A stretch of DNA of 64,000 bases from Streptomyces sp. NBC_01296. Its GTDB lineage: Bacteria > Actinomycetota > Actinomycetes > Streptomycetales > Streptomycetaceae. Location: the NCBI RefSeq assembly GCF_035984415.1, contig NZ_CP130720.1, positions 4,340,001-4,404,000 of the forward strand. Reading direction: 5' to 3'. The position numbers and the translations under genes were made by a program. This document shows, one piece after another, positions 16,250-24,397 of this stretch (positions are counted from its first letter, which is position 1; each line of letters opens with the position of its first letter). Under the pieces are notes generated by a model, which was given only the letters and a program-made list of their open reading frames with translations, did no database searches and had not been told where the DNA came from.

Positions 16250-16767
16250 TCGAAGAGGGCGCTCAGGCGGGGGAGGCGGGGGGCGGTCTGCGTCGTGTCG
16301 TCGAAGTCGAAGTCCCAGGCCGGGTCCAGCGGCGGGTAGCTGATCGTGAAGGATTCCGACGGGAGTTCGCGGCCCGTGGCGGACTCGTACGCCGTCCAGG
16401 CGATCGAGAGGGCCTCCTCGTCCCACAGCTCCAGGCCCTCCGCCGCCGCCTCGCGCACCGCGGGGTGGTCGGCGAGGGAGTCGGGGTCGGCCAGGGCGCG
16501 GGCGAAGGCCTCCTCGCCCTGGGTCAGGAGCCAGCCGCGGAAGTAGTCGAAGCCGTCGTCCGAGCAGCCGCCGTTGATCATGTAGGCCGCGGCCCAGAGG
16601 GGGCTGCGGTACGACTCCGCCAGCAGGTCCCACAGGACCTGCTGGGCGGCGGCTATCTCGGCCTCGGGGCAGCGCGCCAGCAACTCCGAGGCGCGCGCCG
16701 CCACCTGGTCCGCTTCGGCCTCGGACCGGGCCGTCTCGATCAGCTTCCAGAACGTCTGCTTGTCCAT
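16246..16767 (-). CDS. DUF4240 domain protein
   Basis: A 173-residue acidic soluble protein starting MDKQTFWKLIETARSEA, the typical DUF4240 opening. Further family features are YMINGGCSDDGFDYFRGWLLTQGEEAF and WDEEALSIAWTAYESATGRELP, which form a helical domain. No catalytic motif is obvious. It is adjacent (28 bp) to the upstream ATP-grasp-like gene and probably in one operon. Function is unknown. Confidence 0.88.
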   Translation of the reverse strand: MDKQTFWKLIETARSEAEADQVAARASELLARCPEAEIAAAQQVLWDLLAESYRSPLWAAAYMINGGCSDDGFDYFRGWLLTQGEEAFARALADPDSLADHPAVREAAAEGLELWDEEALSIAWTAYESATGRELPSESFTISYPPLDPAWDFDFDDTTQTAPRLPRLSALFD

Positions 16768-16795
16768 GGGGGAAGCGTGGCATCTGCCTCTGACA

Positions 16796-17599
16796 TCAGA
16801 CGGTGAGGAACGAGTGAAGGGATTCTGTGAGAGCGGTGATGAAGGCCGCCCGGGTTGCCGGGGGCACGAGGTCCAGCGAGAGGTACGGGTTCAGGTCCTC
16901 GAGCTCGACCAGGAGGAGCTCTCCGGAGGGGGCGCGGCAGGCGTCCACCCGCTGGATGCCGTGCGAGAGGGTGTTCCACTCGATGAAGCTGCGGGCGAAG
17001 TCGAGGTCCGCCGCAGTGGCCTCGTACGGCTTCAGCTCCCAGCGGCGGTCCGGGTCCGGGGCGTAGAGGGCGTACTGGAAGGCGTCGTCGACGAAGTAGA
17101 AGGAGACCTCGTACGCGAAGTCGATGCGCGGCTGGATGAGGTTCTCGCCCGCCGGACCGGCCGGGTGCGGGGTGAAGGTCAGCCCTATGGAGTCCGCGCC
17201 CTGCTTGGGCTTCACCGCGTACGAGGGGACCGAGGGGAGCAGCGCGAGGTCCGCGGGGTCGTCGATCGTGGGGATCACCGGGTAGCCGGCGGCGGTGAGG
17301 TCGAGGAGGTACTGCTTGCCCGCCATGTCGCCGCGGCCCGTGAGCGGGTTGTAGACGCGGGTGCCGGCGGCGAGGGCGGCCGCGCGGAAGCCGTCGTACG
17401 CCTCCTGGTAGTGCAGGACCGGGCCGCTGTTGCGGACGATCACCGCGTCGAAGCCCGCCATCATGCCCGCCGCGTCCAGCGGATGGCACAGGGCCAGCGG
17501 GAAGTGCTCGCGCAGGCGGGAGGTGAGGAGGATGTCCTCGTCGCAGTACCGGCGGCCGCGCGCCGGGTACGCCAGATCGGTCACGTAGAGGAGAGGCAT
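16796..17599 (-). CDS. ATP-grasp-like protein
   Basis: A 267-residue protein that looks like an ATP-grasp ligase. An N-terminal alpha/beta region (about 1-85) carries FDAVIVRNSGPVLHYQEAYDGF. The central segment SYAVKPKQGADSIGLTFT resembles the ATP-binding lysine loop, and VDACRAPSGELLLVELEDLNPYLSLDLV near the end matches the metal-binding Glu/Asn region. The family joins an acid to an amine using ATP; the substrates cannot be predicted. Start at the ATG at 17599. It is upstream of the DUF4240 gene. Confidence 0.75.
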   Translation of the reverse strand: MPLLYVTDLAYPARGRRYCDEDILLTSRLREHFPLALCHPLDAAGMMAGFDAVIVRNSGPVLHYQEAYDGFRAAALAAGTRVYNPLTGRGDMAGKQYLLDLTAAGYPVIPTIDDPADLALLPSVPSYAVKPKQGADSIGLTFTPHPAGPAGENLIQPRIDFAYEVSFYFVDDAFQYALYAPDPDRRWELKPYEATAADLDFARSFIEWNTLSHGIQRVDACRAPSGELLLVELEDLNPYLSLDLVPPATRAAFITALTESLHSFLTV

Positions 17600-17697
17600 G
17601 GCGGCAACCTATCGCGGGCGTCGATGCGGGCACGAAGCACCCGGTCCGGGACAAAACGCCGACCCCGGGGACGACTGCGCGATCCCCGGCCGCCTGG

Positions 17698-18477
17698 TCA
17701 CCGGCCCAGGCGGCGGTCTTTCAGGGCCGGGAACTGGTCGCGGGTTTCGGCGACCTTTGCGGGGTCCAGGTCCACCGTGAGGACGTCCTCGGCGGGGCCC
17801 GCCTCGGCCAGGACCTCGCCCCAGGGGTCCACCACCAGGCTGTGTCCGGCCTGCTCGACGCCCGCGTGCGTACCGGCCAGCCCGCAGGCGAGCACGTACG
17901 ACTGGTCCTCGACGGCCCGCGCCCGGTTCAGCAGGGTCCAGTGGGCGCGGCGGCGGGCCGGCCAGCCCGCGGCCACCACCATCGTCGTGGCCCCGGCGTC
18001 GACCAGGCCGCGGAACAGCTCGGGGAAGCGCAGGTCGTAGCAGGTGGCGATGCCGAGGGTCTGCTCCGGCAGGGTCACGGTGGTCAGGGAGTCGCCGGCC
18101 GTCATCAGCACGGCCTCGCCCTGGTCGAAGCCGAAGCGGTGGATCTTGCGGTACGTGGCGGCCAGCTCGCCGGTCGGGGAGAGGACGAGGGTGGTGTTGT
18201 AGAGCGAGCCGTCGCCCGCGCGCTCCACGACCGAGCCGGCGTGCAGCCAGACCCCGGCGTCGCGCGCCGCCTTGGACATCGCCTCGTACGTCGGGCCGTC
18301 CAGCGGCTCGGCCTCGGTCTCGAACTGCTCGTAGGCGAAGGCACCCACCGTCCACAGTTCGGGCAGGACGACCAGATCCGAGCCGGCCTGGTCCCGCACG
18401 AGATCGGCCACGCGGGCACGGCGTGAAGCAACCGACTCCCCGTCGGTCACCGCGATTTGGATCAGCGAGGCGCGCAC
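17698..18477 (-). CDS. Carbon-nitrogen hydrolase (nitrilase superfamily)
   Basis: A 259-residue hydrolase. The Glu-Lys-Cys catalytic triad is seen in VVLPELWTVG, TYRKIHRFGF and ATCYDLRFPELFR. This arrangement resembles the NIT2/omega-amidase group, which hydrolyse small amides such as alpha-ketoglutaramate, though specificity is not certain. Start is GTG at 18477 with a modest AGGA upstream. It is divergent from the maleylpyruvate isomerase-like gene and the intervening 150 bp hold two hairpins. Confidence 0.9.
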   Translation of the reverse strand: MRASLIQIAVTDGESVASRRARVADLVRDQAGSDLVVLPELWTVGAFAYEQFETEAEPLDGPTYEAMSKAARDAGVWLHAGSVVERAGDGSLYNTTLVLSPTGELAATYRKIHRFGFDQGEAVLMTAGDSLTTVTLPEQTLGIATCYDLRFPELFRGLVDAGATTMVVAAGWPARRRAHWTLLNRARAVEDQSYVLACGLAGTHAGVEQAGHSLVVDPWGEVLAEAGPAEDVLTVDLDPAKVAETRDQFPALKDRRLGR

Positions 18478-18538
18478 AGTACCACCGTCCTGGCATTCAA
18501 GCCGTCAACTCGGGCCTACGATCGTCACACGAAAGCAC

Positions 18539-18590
18539 TGCCGGGGTGCTCACCGGCAGCGTAGTTTTGGAAGCAGTCCACACGCTTCCA
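18539..18590. promoter_or_regulatory. Paired inverted repeats in a divergent promoter region
   Basis: CTGCCGG/CCGGCAG (18539-18560) and TGGAAGC/GCTTCCA (18568-18590) lie between the nitrilase-type gene and the isomerase-like gene. They are candidate operators; no dedicated regulator is known. Confidence 0.4.
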
Positions 18591-18626
18591 GAAAATGCGC
18601 CACTGAACAGCACGCGAGGGGTCCCG

Positions 18627-19457
18627 TTGACCGTCCAGCCGCATCCCAGCCTCCAGCCCTATGCCGACGCGTGGACGCACTCCATCGAGGCGATATCCGA
18701 GCTGGTCCTCCCCCTGACGGAGGGCGAGTGGAACCGGGCGACACCGTGTCCCGGCTGGTCCGTCCGTGATGTGGTGTCACACATCATCGGCATCGAATGC
18801 GAGCAGCTGGGGGATCCGCGGCCGATCCACACCGTCGCGAGGGACCTGCGGCACGTGGTCGACGAGTTCAGCCGGTACATGGAGGTGCAGGTCGACGTCC
18901 GGCGCCACCACACCGCGCCGGAGATGACCTCGGAGCTCGAGTACACGATCATCCGGCGGTCGCGGCAGCTGCGCAATGAAAAGCGGGATCCGGACACCAT
19001 GGTGCGGGGGCCGCTGGGCGACCAGGTGACCCTGGAGCTCGCACTGCGGCTGCGGGCGTTCGACGTGTGGATCCACGAGCAGGACTTGCGGGCGGCGCTG
19101 GGCGTGCCGGGGAACTGGGACTCGCCGGGGGCGTTCGTGGCGCGGGACATCCTGCTGGCCGGGCTGCCGAAGGTGGTCGCGAAGCTGGCGGGGGCGCCGA
19201 CGAACTCGGCGGTCGTGATCGACGTGCACGGTCCGGTGGAGTTCATGCGGACGGTGCGGGTGGACGCGGAGGGGCGCGGGACGGTGGACGGGACGCCGTC
19301 GCTGGGGCCGGCGGTGACACTGACGACGGACTGGGAGACGTACGTCCGCCTCGCGGCGGGGCGGGTCCGGCCCCACGCCGTGGCCGACCGGGTGAAGACG
19401 GAGGGCGACCCGGAGCTGGCCGCGGCCATCCTGGCGAACTTCGCCGTCACCCCGTAG
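18627..19457 (+). CDS. Maleylpyruvate isomerase family mycothiol-dependent enzyme
   Basis: A 276-residue protein with the MDMPI/DinB-type helical bundle. The start is TTG at 18627, preceded by GAGGGG; a longer frame has no family similarity. The N-terminal domain shows PLTEGEWNRATPCPGWSVRDVVSHIIGIE, typical of the mycothiol-dependent isomerase fold, with the metal-binding His in VSHIIG; a further His pair lies in DVWIHEQDLRAAL. The C-terminal SCP2-like domain follows from about 190. Such enzymes isomerise or detoxify electrophiles using mycothiol. The substrate is unknown. Confidence 0.88.
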   Translation: MTVQPHPSLQPYADAWTHSIEAISELVLPLTEGEWNRATPCPGWSVRDVVSHIIGIECEQLGDPRPIHTVARDLRHVVDEFSRYMEVQVDVRRHHTAPEMTSELEYTIIRRSRQLRNEKRDPDTMVRGPLGDQVTLELALRLRAFDVWIHEQDLRAALGVPGNWDSPGAFVARDILLAGLPKVVAKLAGAPTNSAVVIDVHGPVEFMRTVRVDAEGRGTVDGTPSLGPAVTLTTDWETYVRLAAGRVRPHAVADRVKTEGDPELAAAILANFAVTP

Positions 19458-19493
19458 CCGCCGGGCGGCGCGGACCGCGTACGGCGCCCCCGC

Positions 19494-19540
19494 CCGCCCC
19501 TCACGGCGGCCCTCCTCCCGCCCCTCACGGCGGCCGAGAA
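19494..19540. repeat. Short direct repeat
   Basis: CCCGCCCCTCACGGCGGCC occurs twice, about 24 bp apart, in the gap before the AraC gene. Confidence 0.6.
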
Positions 19541-19551
19541 CCGCTCCTGTC

Positions 19552-19580
19552 GATGTCACGTCCCTGTCATGGACGGGACA
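19552..19580 (+). promoter_or_regulatory. Inverted repeat upstream of the AraC gene
   Basis: TGTCACGTCC and GGACGGGACA form a near-perfect inverted repeat about 30 bp before the GTG start. It could be an autoregulation site. Confidence 0.4.
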
Positions 19581-19610
19581 ACACATGGCAGGAGAAGGAG
19601 GGTTCCGGGG

Positions 19611-20654
19611 GTGTGGTCAAGGATGTCGGCTGCCGCGGTACCGGCGCCGGAGCGGCTCGACTGGTTCACCGACGTGATCGCGCAGGAGCTCGTGCCCACG
19701 GCGATCCGCAGTGAACGCGTCCGGGACTTCTGGGCCGAGGCGTCCGTCCTGGACCTCGGCGGCGTGCAGGTGTCGTCGTTCGAGTTCAGCTCGCTGCGCT
19801 CGCAGCGCACCGCCGCCCACGTACGGCGCAGCGATCCCGAGCAGTACCAGCTGGGGCTCGTGACCACCGGGGCCATGTCGCTCGCCCAGAACCGCAGCGA
19901 ATCGGGTCTGTTCACCGGGGACATGGTGCTCTGGGACACCTCGCTGCCGATGGACTCGGACGCGGTCCCGGATGTGGACGGGGGCCGGATCCGGGCGATC
20001 GTCCTGTCCTTCCCGCGCGATGCGCTGCCGCTGCGCGGCGCCCGGGTCGAACGACTGCTGGCCCACCGGATCCCGGGCGGCCACGGCATGGGGGCGATCC
20101 TCGCCCAGTACATGAAGTCGCTGGCGGCGCACGCGGCCGACTGCGGACCGGCCGAGCTGAACCGGCTGGGAACCATCGCGCACGACCTGGTCGGCGCCTG
20201 CCTGGCCGGGCAGCTCGGCGCGCAGGACGAGCTCGCGCCCGAAGCCCGCACCCGTGCCCTGCTGGAACGGATCGAGGTCTTCGTCGACCACAACCTCGGC
20301 GATCCGGAGCTGACACCGTCCGCCGTCGCCGCCCGGCACGGCATCTCGCTGCGCCGCCTCCAGCAGCTCTTCCGGGACCGGGGCGAAACGGTGGCGGCCG
20401 GGATCCGGCGGCGCCGGCTGGAGCGGTGCCGGGCCGATCTCGGGAACCCCGGGCTGCTCACCAGCCCCGTCCACACCGTGGCGCGGCGGTGGGGGTTCAC
20501 CAACGCCTCCGTGTTCAGCAGGGCGTTCCGGGAGGCGTACGGGACGAGCCCCACCGAGTTCCGGCACCGGGCGGTCCGGGAGGCCCGTTCGCTTGCGCGC
20601 AACGTCAACGGGCCGTGCGCACCAGGTACATCCGGGGGCCTCGTGCGGCCGTAG
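19611..20654 (+). CDS. AraC family transcriptional regulator
   Basis: A 347-residue regulator. The N-terminal part (about 15-200) is the AraC-binding-like domain (YQLGLVTTGAMSLAQNRSESGLFTGDMVLWDTS). The C-terminal HTH (about 230-330) has SAVAARHGISLRRLQQLFRDRGETVAAGIRRRRLERC and the second helix-turn-helix WGFTNASVFSRAFREAYGTSPTEFR. Start is GTG at 19611 with GGAGAAGGAGGG upstream. It is a single gene with its own hairpin terminator. The target is unknown. Confidence 0.92.
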   Translation: MWSRMSAAAVPAPERLDWFTDVIAQELVPTAIRSERVRDFWAEASVLDLGGVQVSSFEFSSLRSQRTAAHVRRSDPEQYQLGLVTTGAMSLAQNRSESGLFTGDMVLWDTSLPMDSDAVPDVDGGRIRAIVLSFPRDALPLRGARVERLLAHRIPGGHGMGAILAQYMKSLAAHAADCGPAELNRLGTIAHDLVGACLAGQLGAQDELAPEARTRALLERIEVFVDHNLGDPELTPSAVAARHGISLRRLQQLFRDRGETVAAGIRRRRLERCRADLGNPGLLTSPVHTVARRWGFTNASVFSRAFREAYGTSPTEFRHRAVREARSLARNVNGPCAPGTSGGLVRP

Positions 20655-20674
20655 GGTCGGCATGGCCCGGGCCG

Positions 20675-20703
20675 GGCGGGACTGGACGGGGGTCTGTCCC
20701 GCC
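20675..20703 (+). terminator. Hairpin after the AraC gene
   Basis: GGCGGGAC pairs with GTCCCGCC across a 13-nt loop, 20 bp after the stop codon. Confidence 0.6.
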
Positions 20704-20773
20704 AGGCCCCTGCCGGGGGTCGGACCGGCTTCGGGTGCCGCGCCGCCGCGTAAGCGGAGCCCGGCTGCGCCGG

Positions 20774-22087
20774 TCAGGCCGGGGTGGGGCTGGGGGCGTC
20801 CGAAGCGGGGCGGCTCGGGGCCGGGGCCGGTGCGCGGGTGCGTTCGGTCTTCAGGGCCGCCGGGCGGAGGCGGAGGATTTGGGTCAGGCCCAGGAGCTGG
20901 ACCGCGAAGACGGACGAGAAGGCGATCCGGTAGTCGTCGCCGGTGGCGTCCAGCAGGAGGCCCACCGCCAGCAGGGTCGTCATCGAGGCCAGGAAGCCGC
21001 CCATGTTGGTGATGCCTGACGCGGTGCCCTGGCGCTCCGCCGGGTTCGCCGGGCGGGCGAAGTCGAAGCCGATCATCGAGGCCGGGCCGCAGGTGCCGAG
21101 CACCGCGCACAGCGTGGCCAGGAGCCACATCGGGGCGTGGGGGGCGGGGTAGGCCAGGACCGAGGCCCACAGCACCGCCGTGAGGGTGACCGTGCCGAGC
21201 GCCAGGGGGATCCTGGCCGACTGGCGGCGGCCGATCAGCTGGCCGTAGACGAGCCCGAAGCACATGTTCGAGGCCACCACCAGCGTCAGCAGCCCCGCCG
21301 CGGTGGTCCGCGCCAGCCCCTGGTCCTCGACCAGGAACGGCATCCCCCACAGCAGCAGGAACACCATCGCCGGGAACTGGGTCGTGAAGTGCACCCACAG
21401 GCCGAGCCGGGTCCCGGGTTCCTTCCAGGAGTCCCGGATCTGGCGGCGTACGAAGCTCCCGCCGCCGCCCGGGGACGCCGGCGGTTCGTGGCCCTCCGGG
21501 TGGTCCTTCAGGAACAGGACCAGAGGGATCAGTACGGCCACACCCGCCACCGCGCTGCCCGCGAACGCCGGGACCCAGCCGACGCCGTGCAGGACGGGGG
21601 CCAGCACGAGCGTGGAGACCAGGTTGCCGGCCATGCCGACCAGGCCCGCCAGCTGCGCCATCAGCGGGCCGCGCCGGGCCGGGAACCAGCGGGTGCCCAG
21701 CCGCAGCACGGAGATGAAGGTCATCGCGTCGCCGCAGCCCAGCAGGGCGCGCGCCGCGAGGGCCATCCCGTACGAGGGCGAGAGCGCGAAGCCGATCTGG
21801 CCGGCCGTGAACAGGACGGCGCCCAGCGTCAGCACCTTCTTGGTGCCGAGCCGGTCCACCAGCAGGCCGACGGGTATCTGCATGCCCGCGTAGACCAGGA
21901 GTTGGAGGAGGGAGAAGGTCGAGAGGGCGGAGGCGCCCACGTGGAAGCGGTCCGCCGCCTCCAGTCCGGCCACGCCCAGGCTGGTACGGAAGATCACCGC
22001 GACGAAGTAGACCGCGACGCCGATGGACCAGACCGCCACCGCCTTCCGGCCCCCCGGAGGATCCTTGAACACCACGGGCCCGGTCAC
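20774..22087 (-). CDS. MFS transporter
   Basis: A 437-residue major facilitator with twelve predicted helices. The signature VGLLVDRLGTKKVL stands between helices 2 and 3, and the sixth to seventh helices are separated by a polar loop near residue 190-215. The fold is of the sugar-phosphate/organic anion (ACS) type, though substrate is unclear. Start is GTG at 22087, overlapping the GntR stop codon (GTGA), so the transporter is coupled to the regulator and probably controlled by it. The C-terminal tail is Ala/Pro-rich. Confidence 0.9.
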   Translation of the reverse strand: MTGPVVFKDPPGGRKAVAVWSIGVAVYFVAVIFRTSLGVAGLEAADRFHVGASALSTFSLLQLLVYAGMQIPVGLLVDRLGTKKVLTLGAVLFTAGQIGFALSPSYGMALAARALLGCGDAMTFISVLRLGTRWFPARRGPLMAQLAGLVGMAGNLVSTLVLAPVLHGVGWVPAFAGSAVAGVAVLIPLVLFLKDHPEGHEPPASPGGGGSFVRRQIRDSWKEPGTRLGLWVHFTTQFPAMVFLLLWGMPFLVEDQGLARTTAAGLLTLVVASNMCFGLVYGQLIGRRQSARIPLALGTVTLTAVLWASVLAYPAPHAPMWLLATLCAVLGTCGPASMIGFDFARPANPAERQGTASGITNMGGFLASMTTLLAVGLLLDATGDDYRIAFSSVFAVQLLGLTQILRLRPAALKTERTRAPAPAPSRPASDAPSPTPA

Positions 22088-22749
22088 CGGCCCGGCCCCC
22101 GCACCAGCGCCTCGACCCGGCCCACATGGCCCCGTACGGCGGCGGCCGCGGTCTCCGCGTCCCCGGCCCGCAGCGCTTCCAGGATCTCCGCGTGCTCGGC
22201 CAGCGTCCGCTCCACGCGCTCGGGGTGCGCGTGCAACAGGGCCACGCCCATCCGCAGCTGCCGGTCGCGGAGCTGGTCGTAGAGGCGGGAGAGGATCGCG
22301 TTCCCGGCGCTCTGCACGATCTCCGCGTGGAAGCTCCGGTCGGCGGCCATCATCGCCGCGAGGTCGCCCTCGGCGGCGCGGCGGCGCTGCTCCTCCAGCA
22401 GCCCGGCGAGCCGCTCCAGCAGGCCGGGCGCCGACGGCACGGCCCTGCGTACGGTGAACTCCTCGACCAGCAGCCGGGTTTCGATGACGTCGGTGATCTC
22501 CTGCGCGGAGACCGGCAGCACCAGCGCGCCCTTCTTCGGGTACAGCTTCAGCAGCCCCTCGGTCTCCAGCCGCAGCAGCGCCTCGCGGACCGGCGTGCGG
22601 GACACCCCGACGGCGTCGGCGAGTTCGCCCTCGGTGAGGAGGGTGCCGCCCTCGTAGCGGCGGTCCATCAAGACGGCCTGCTTGACGTGTCGGTAGACGC
22701 GTTCGGCAGCGGTGGCGGCGGTCGGGGCGGGGGGTGCGGCTGGCGGCAT
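22084..22749 (-). CDS. GntR family regulator (FCD type)
   Basis: A 221-residue FadR-like repressor. The winged helix-turn-helix (about 12-80) contains ELADAVGVSRTPVREALLRLETEGLLKLYPKKGALV, and the FCD ligand domain (about 95-215) has the metal-site helices with DRSFHAEIVQSAGN and HAHPERVERTLAEHAEILEA. The ATG at 22749 has no ribosome-binding site, and TATCTATCC a few bases upstream could be a -10 element of a leaderless transcript. It is co-transcribed with the MFS gene and probably senses its substrate. Confidence 0.9.
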   Translation of the reverse strand: MPPAAPPAPTAATAAERVYRHVKQAVLMDRRYEGGTLLTEGELADAVGVSRTPVREALLRLETEGLLKLYPKKGALVLPVSAQEITDVIETRLLVEEFTVRRAVPSAPGLLERLAGLLEEQRRRAAEGDLAAMMAADRSFHAEIVQSAGNAILSRLYDQLRDRQLRMGVALLHAHPERVERTLAEHAEILEALRAGDAETAAAAVRGHVGRVEALVRGPGR

Positions 22750-22894
22750 GCGCACAGGATAGATACATGAGGGGTGCAACGGTCGCCCCGTCCGGGATGT
22801 GGACCGCCGCCCCGCGCCACTGCATCGAAGGATGTACCCGGGCTTCGTCCACCCGCAGGACGTACGGGGGCCCGCGCGCCGGGACGCTGAAGTC

Positions 22895-24088
22895 ATGGCC
22901 CACACGACCCTCGTCGCCCCCGCGGTGACCTCGACCCGGCTCCCGCTCCTCGACGTCCTGCGCGGCGCCGCCATCCTCGGCACGCTCATGACCAACGTAT
23001 GGATCTTCGCGTCCCCCGGCTCCGAGTGGGGCGTGCTCCAGGGCGGCATGAATCCGCCCGACCCGCTCACGGACCCGTCCGCCGCCAACATCGCCGAGAA
23101 CGCGTTCCGGTTCCTCGCCGACGGGAAGTTCCTCGCCCTGCTGACGATCCTGTTCGGGGTGGGCCTGGCCATCCAGTACGACTCCGCCGCGCGCCGCGGC
23201 GAGCCGTGGCCCGGGCGCTACCCGCGGCGGGCCGCGTTCCTCTTCATGGAGGGGACCGTCCACTTCGTCCTGATCTTCGCCTGGGACGTGCTGATGGGGT
23301 ACGCCGTCACCGCCCTGCTGGTGGCCCGGCTGCTGGCCCGCTCCGAGAAGGTGCAGCGGGCGATGATGTGGACCGCGGGCGGACTGCACCTGGCCCTGAT
23401 CGGCCTCGTGACGCTCGGGGACCTGGCCAAGGCGGACTCCGGGCCCAAGACCCTGGACCCCGAGGCCGCCCGGCTGTACGCCCACGGCGGCTACCTCGAC
23501 CAGATCGCCTTCCGGCTCGACCACGCCCCCGCCCTGCGCATCGAGCCCGTCTTCACCTTCGGACTCCTGGTCTTCCTCTTCCTCCTCGGCATCCGGCTGT
23601 ACCGCGCGGGCGCCTTCGCGCCGACCGCCGCCGGGCGCCGGATCCGGGTCCGGATGGCCGCCTGGGGCCTCGGGCTCGGGCTGCCGCTCGGAGCCGCCGC
23701 CGCGCTCGGCGGCCACGACTTCTTCGTCCTGGGCCGCTACGGCATCGCCCCGCTGGTCGCCGTCGGGTACATCGGCCTGATCGGCTGCGCCCTCGACCGC
23801 TTGCGGATCCCCGGGGCCGGCGCCCTCGGTTCCGTCGGGCGCACCGCCCTGTCCTGCTACGTCGGCCAGAACCTGCTCTGCATGCTGCTCTGCTACGGCA
23901 TCGGGCTGGGCCTCGCCGACCGGCTCGGCGGGAGCGGGCCCTGGTGGGTGATGGGCCTGTGGGCGGCGGTCAGCCTCACCCTGCTCGCCGGGTCCCGGCT
24001 CTGGCTGCGCCGCTTCGACCGGGGCCCGCTGGAGGCCGTACAGCACTGGGCCCTCAGTCCCCGTGGCCCCCGTCGGCCGCGGCCGTGA
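22895..24088 (+). CDS. DUF418 family membrane protein
   Basis: A 397-residue membrane protein with about ten hydrophobic segments. It starts LPLLDVLRGAAILGTLMTNVWIF, the family N-terminus. The DUF418 domain (about 230-390) includes GRTALSCYVGQNLLCMLLCYGIGLGL. The family is thought to be related to acyltransferase-like membrane proteins but has no known function. The gene is divergent from the GntR gene. Its last 35 bp overlap the stop end of the chagasin-like gene on the other strand. Confidence 0.88.
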   Translation: MAHTTLVAPAVTSTRLPLLDVLRGAAILGTLMTNVWIFASPGSEWGVLQGGMNPPDPLTDPSAANIAENAFRFLADGKFLALLTILFGVGLAIQYDSAARRGEPWPGRYPRRAAFLFMEGTVHFVLIFAWDVLMGYAVTALLVARLLARSEKVQRAMMWTAGGLHLALIGLVTLGDLAKADSGPKTLDPEAARLYAHGGYLDQIAFRLDHAPALRIEPVFTFGLLVFLFLLGIRLYRAGAFAPTAAGRRIRVRMAAWGLGLGLPLGAAAALGGHDFFVLGRYGIAPLVAVGYIGLIGCALDRLRIPGAGALGSVGRTALSCYVGQNLLCMLLCYGIGLGLADRLGGSGPWWVMGLWAAVSLTLLAGSRLWLRRFDRGPLEAVQHWALSPRGPRRPRP

Positions 24089-24380
24089 CCTCCACCTCCA
24101 GGACGAACTCGTCGTACGGGGCCTCCTGCGGGTAGGGCGGGCGGATCTGCGCGAAGCGGATCCGGGCCCGCCCGCCCGGGCAGCGGCCCCGGACGACGTA
24201 CGTCCGCTCCAGCGGGGCGCCGGGCAGGACCTCGACGGGCGGCGGCGGGGCCTCGTTCACGGAGACGGCGTCCGCGTCCCCGGTGACCTGCCAGGTCCAC
24301 ACGTACCCGCGCGCACCGCGCCCGGTGAGCCGCAGCTCGTACGATTCACCGGCGCCGAGGGCGACCTTGCGTACCTCCAC
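24054..24380 (-). CDS. Chagasin-like cysteine protease inhibitor (I42 family)
   Basis: A 108-residue beta-sandwich protein with the three loops of the chagasin family: GRGARGYVWTW (in place of NPTTGYxW), a glycine-containing loop around VVRGRCPGGRARI, and the RPPYPQ segment near the RPW loop. Chagasins are tight-binding inhibitors of papain-type peptidases. The gene stands 17 bp downstream of a papain-type peptidase gene on the same strand, so the two are probably co-transcribed and the inhibitor protects the cell. The start is GTG at 24380 with GGGAGG upstream. No signal peptide is seen. Confidence 0.75.
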   Translation of the reverse strand: MEVRKVALGAGESYELRLTGRGARGYVWTWQVTGDADAVSVNEAPPPPVEVLPGAPLERTYVVRGRCPGGRARIRFAQIRPPYPQEAPYDEFVLEVEVTAAADGGHGD

Positions 24381-24397
24381 CCGCGACGACCTCCCGC

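Noticed and set aside
20774..24046. A single 1090-residue minus-strand protein
   Set aside because: It fuses a shadow frame over the DUF418 gene, the GntR region and the real MFS gene. The GTG at 22087, overlapping the GntR stop, is the real start of the MFS protein.
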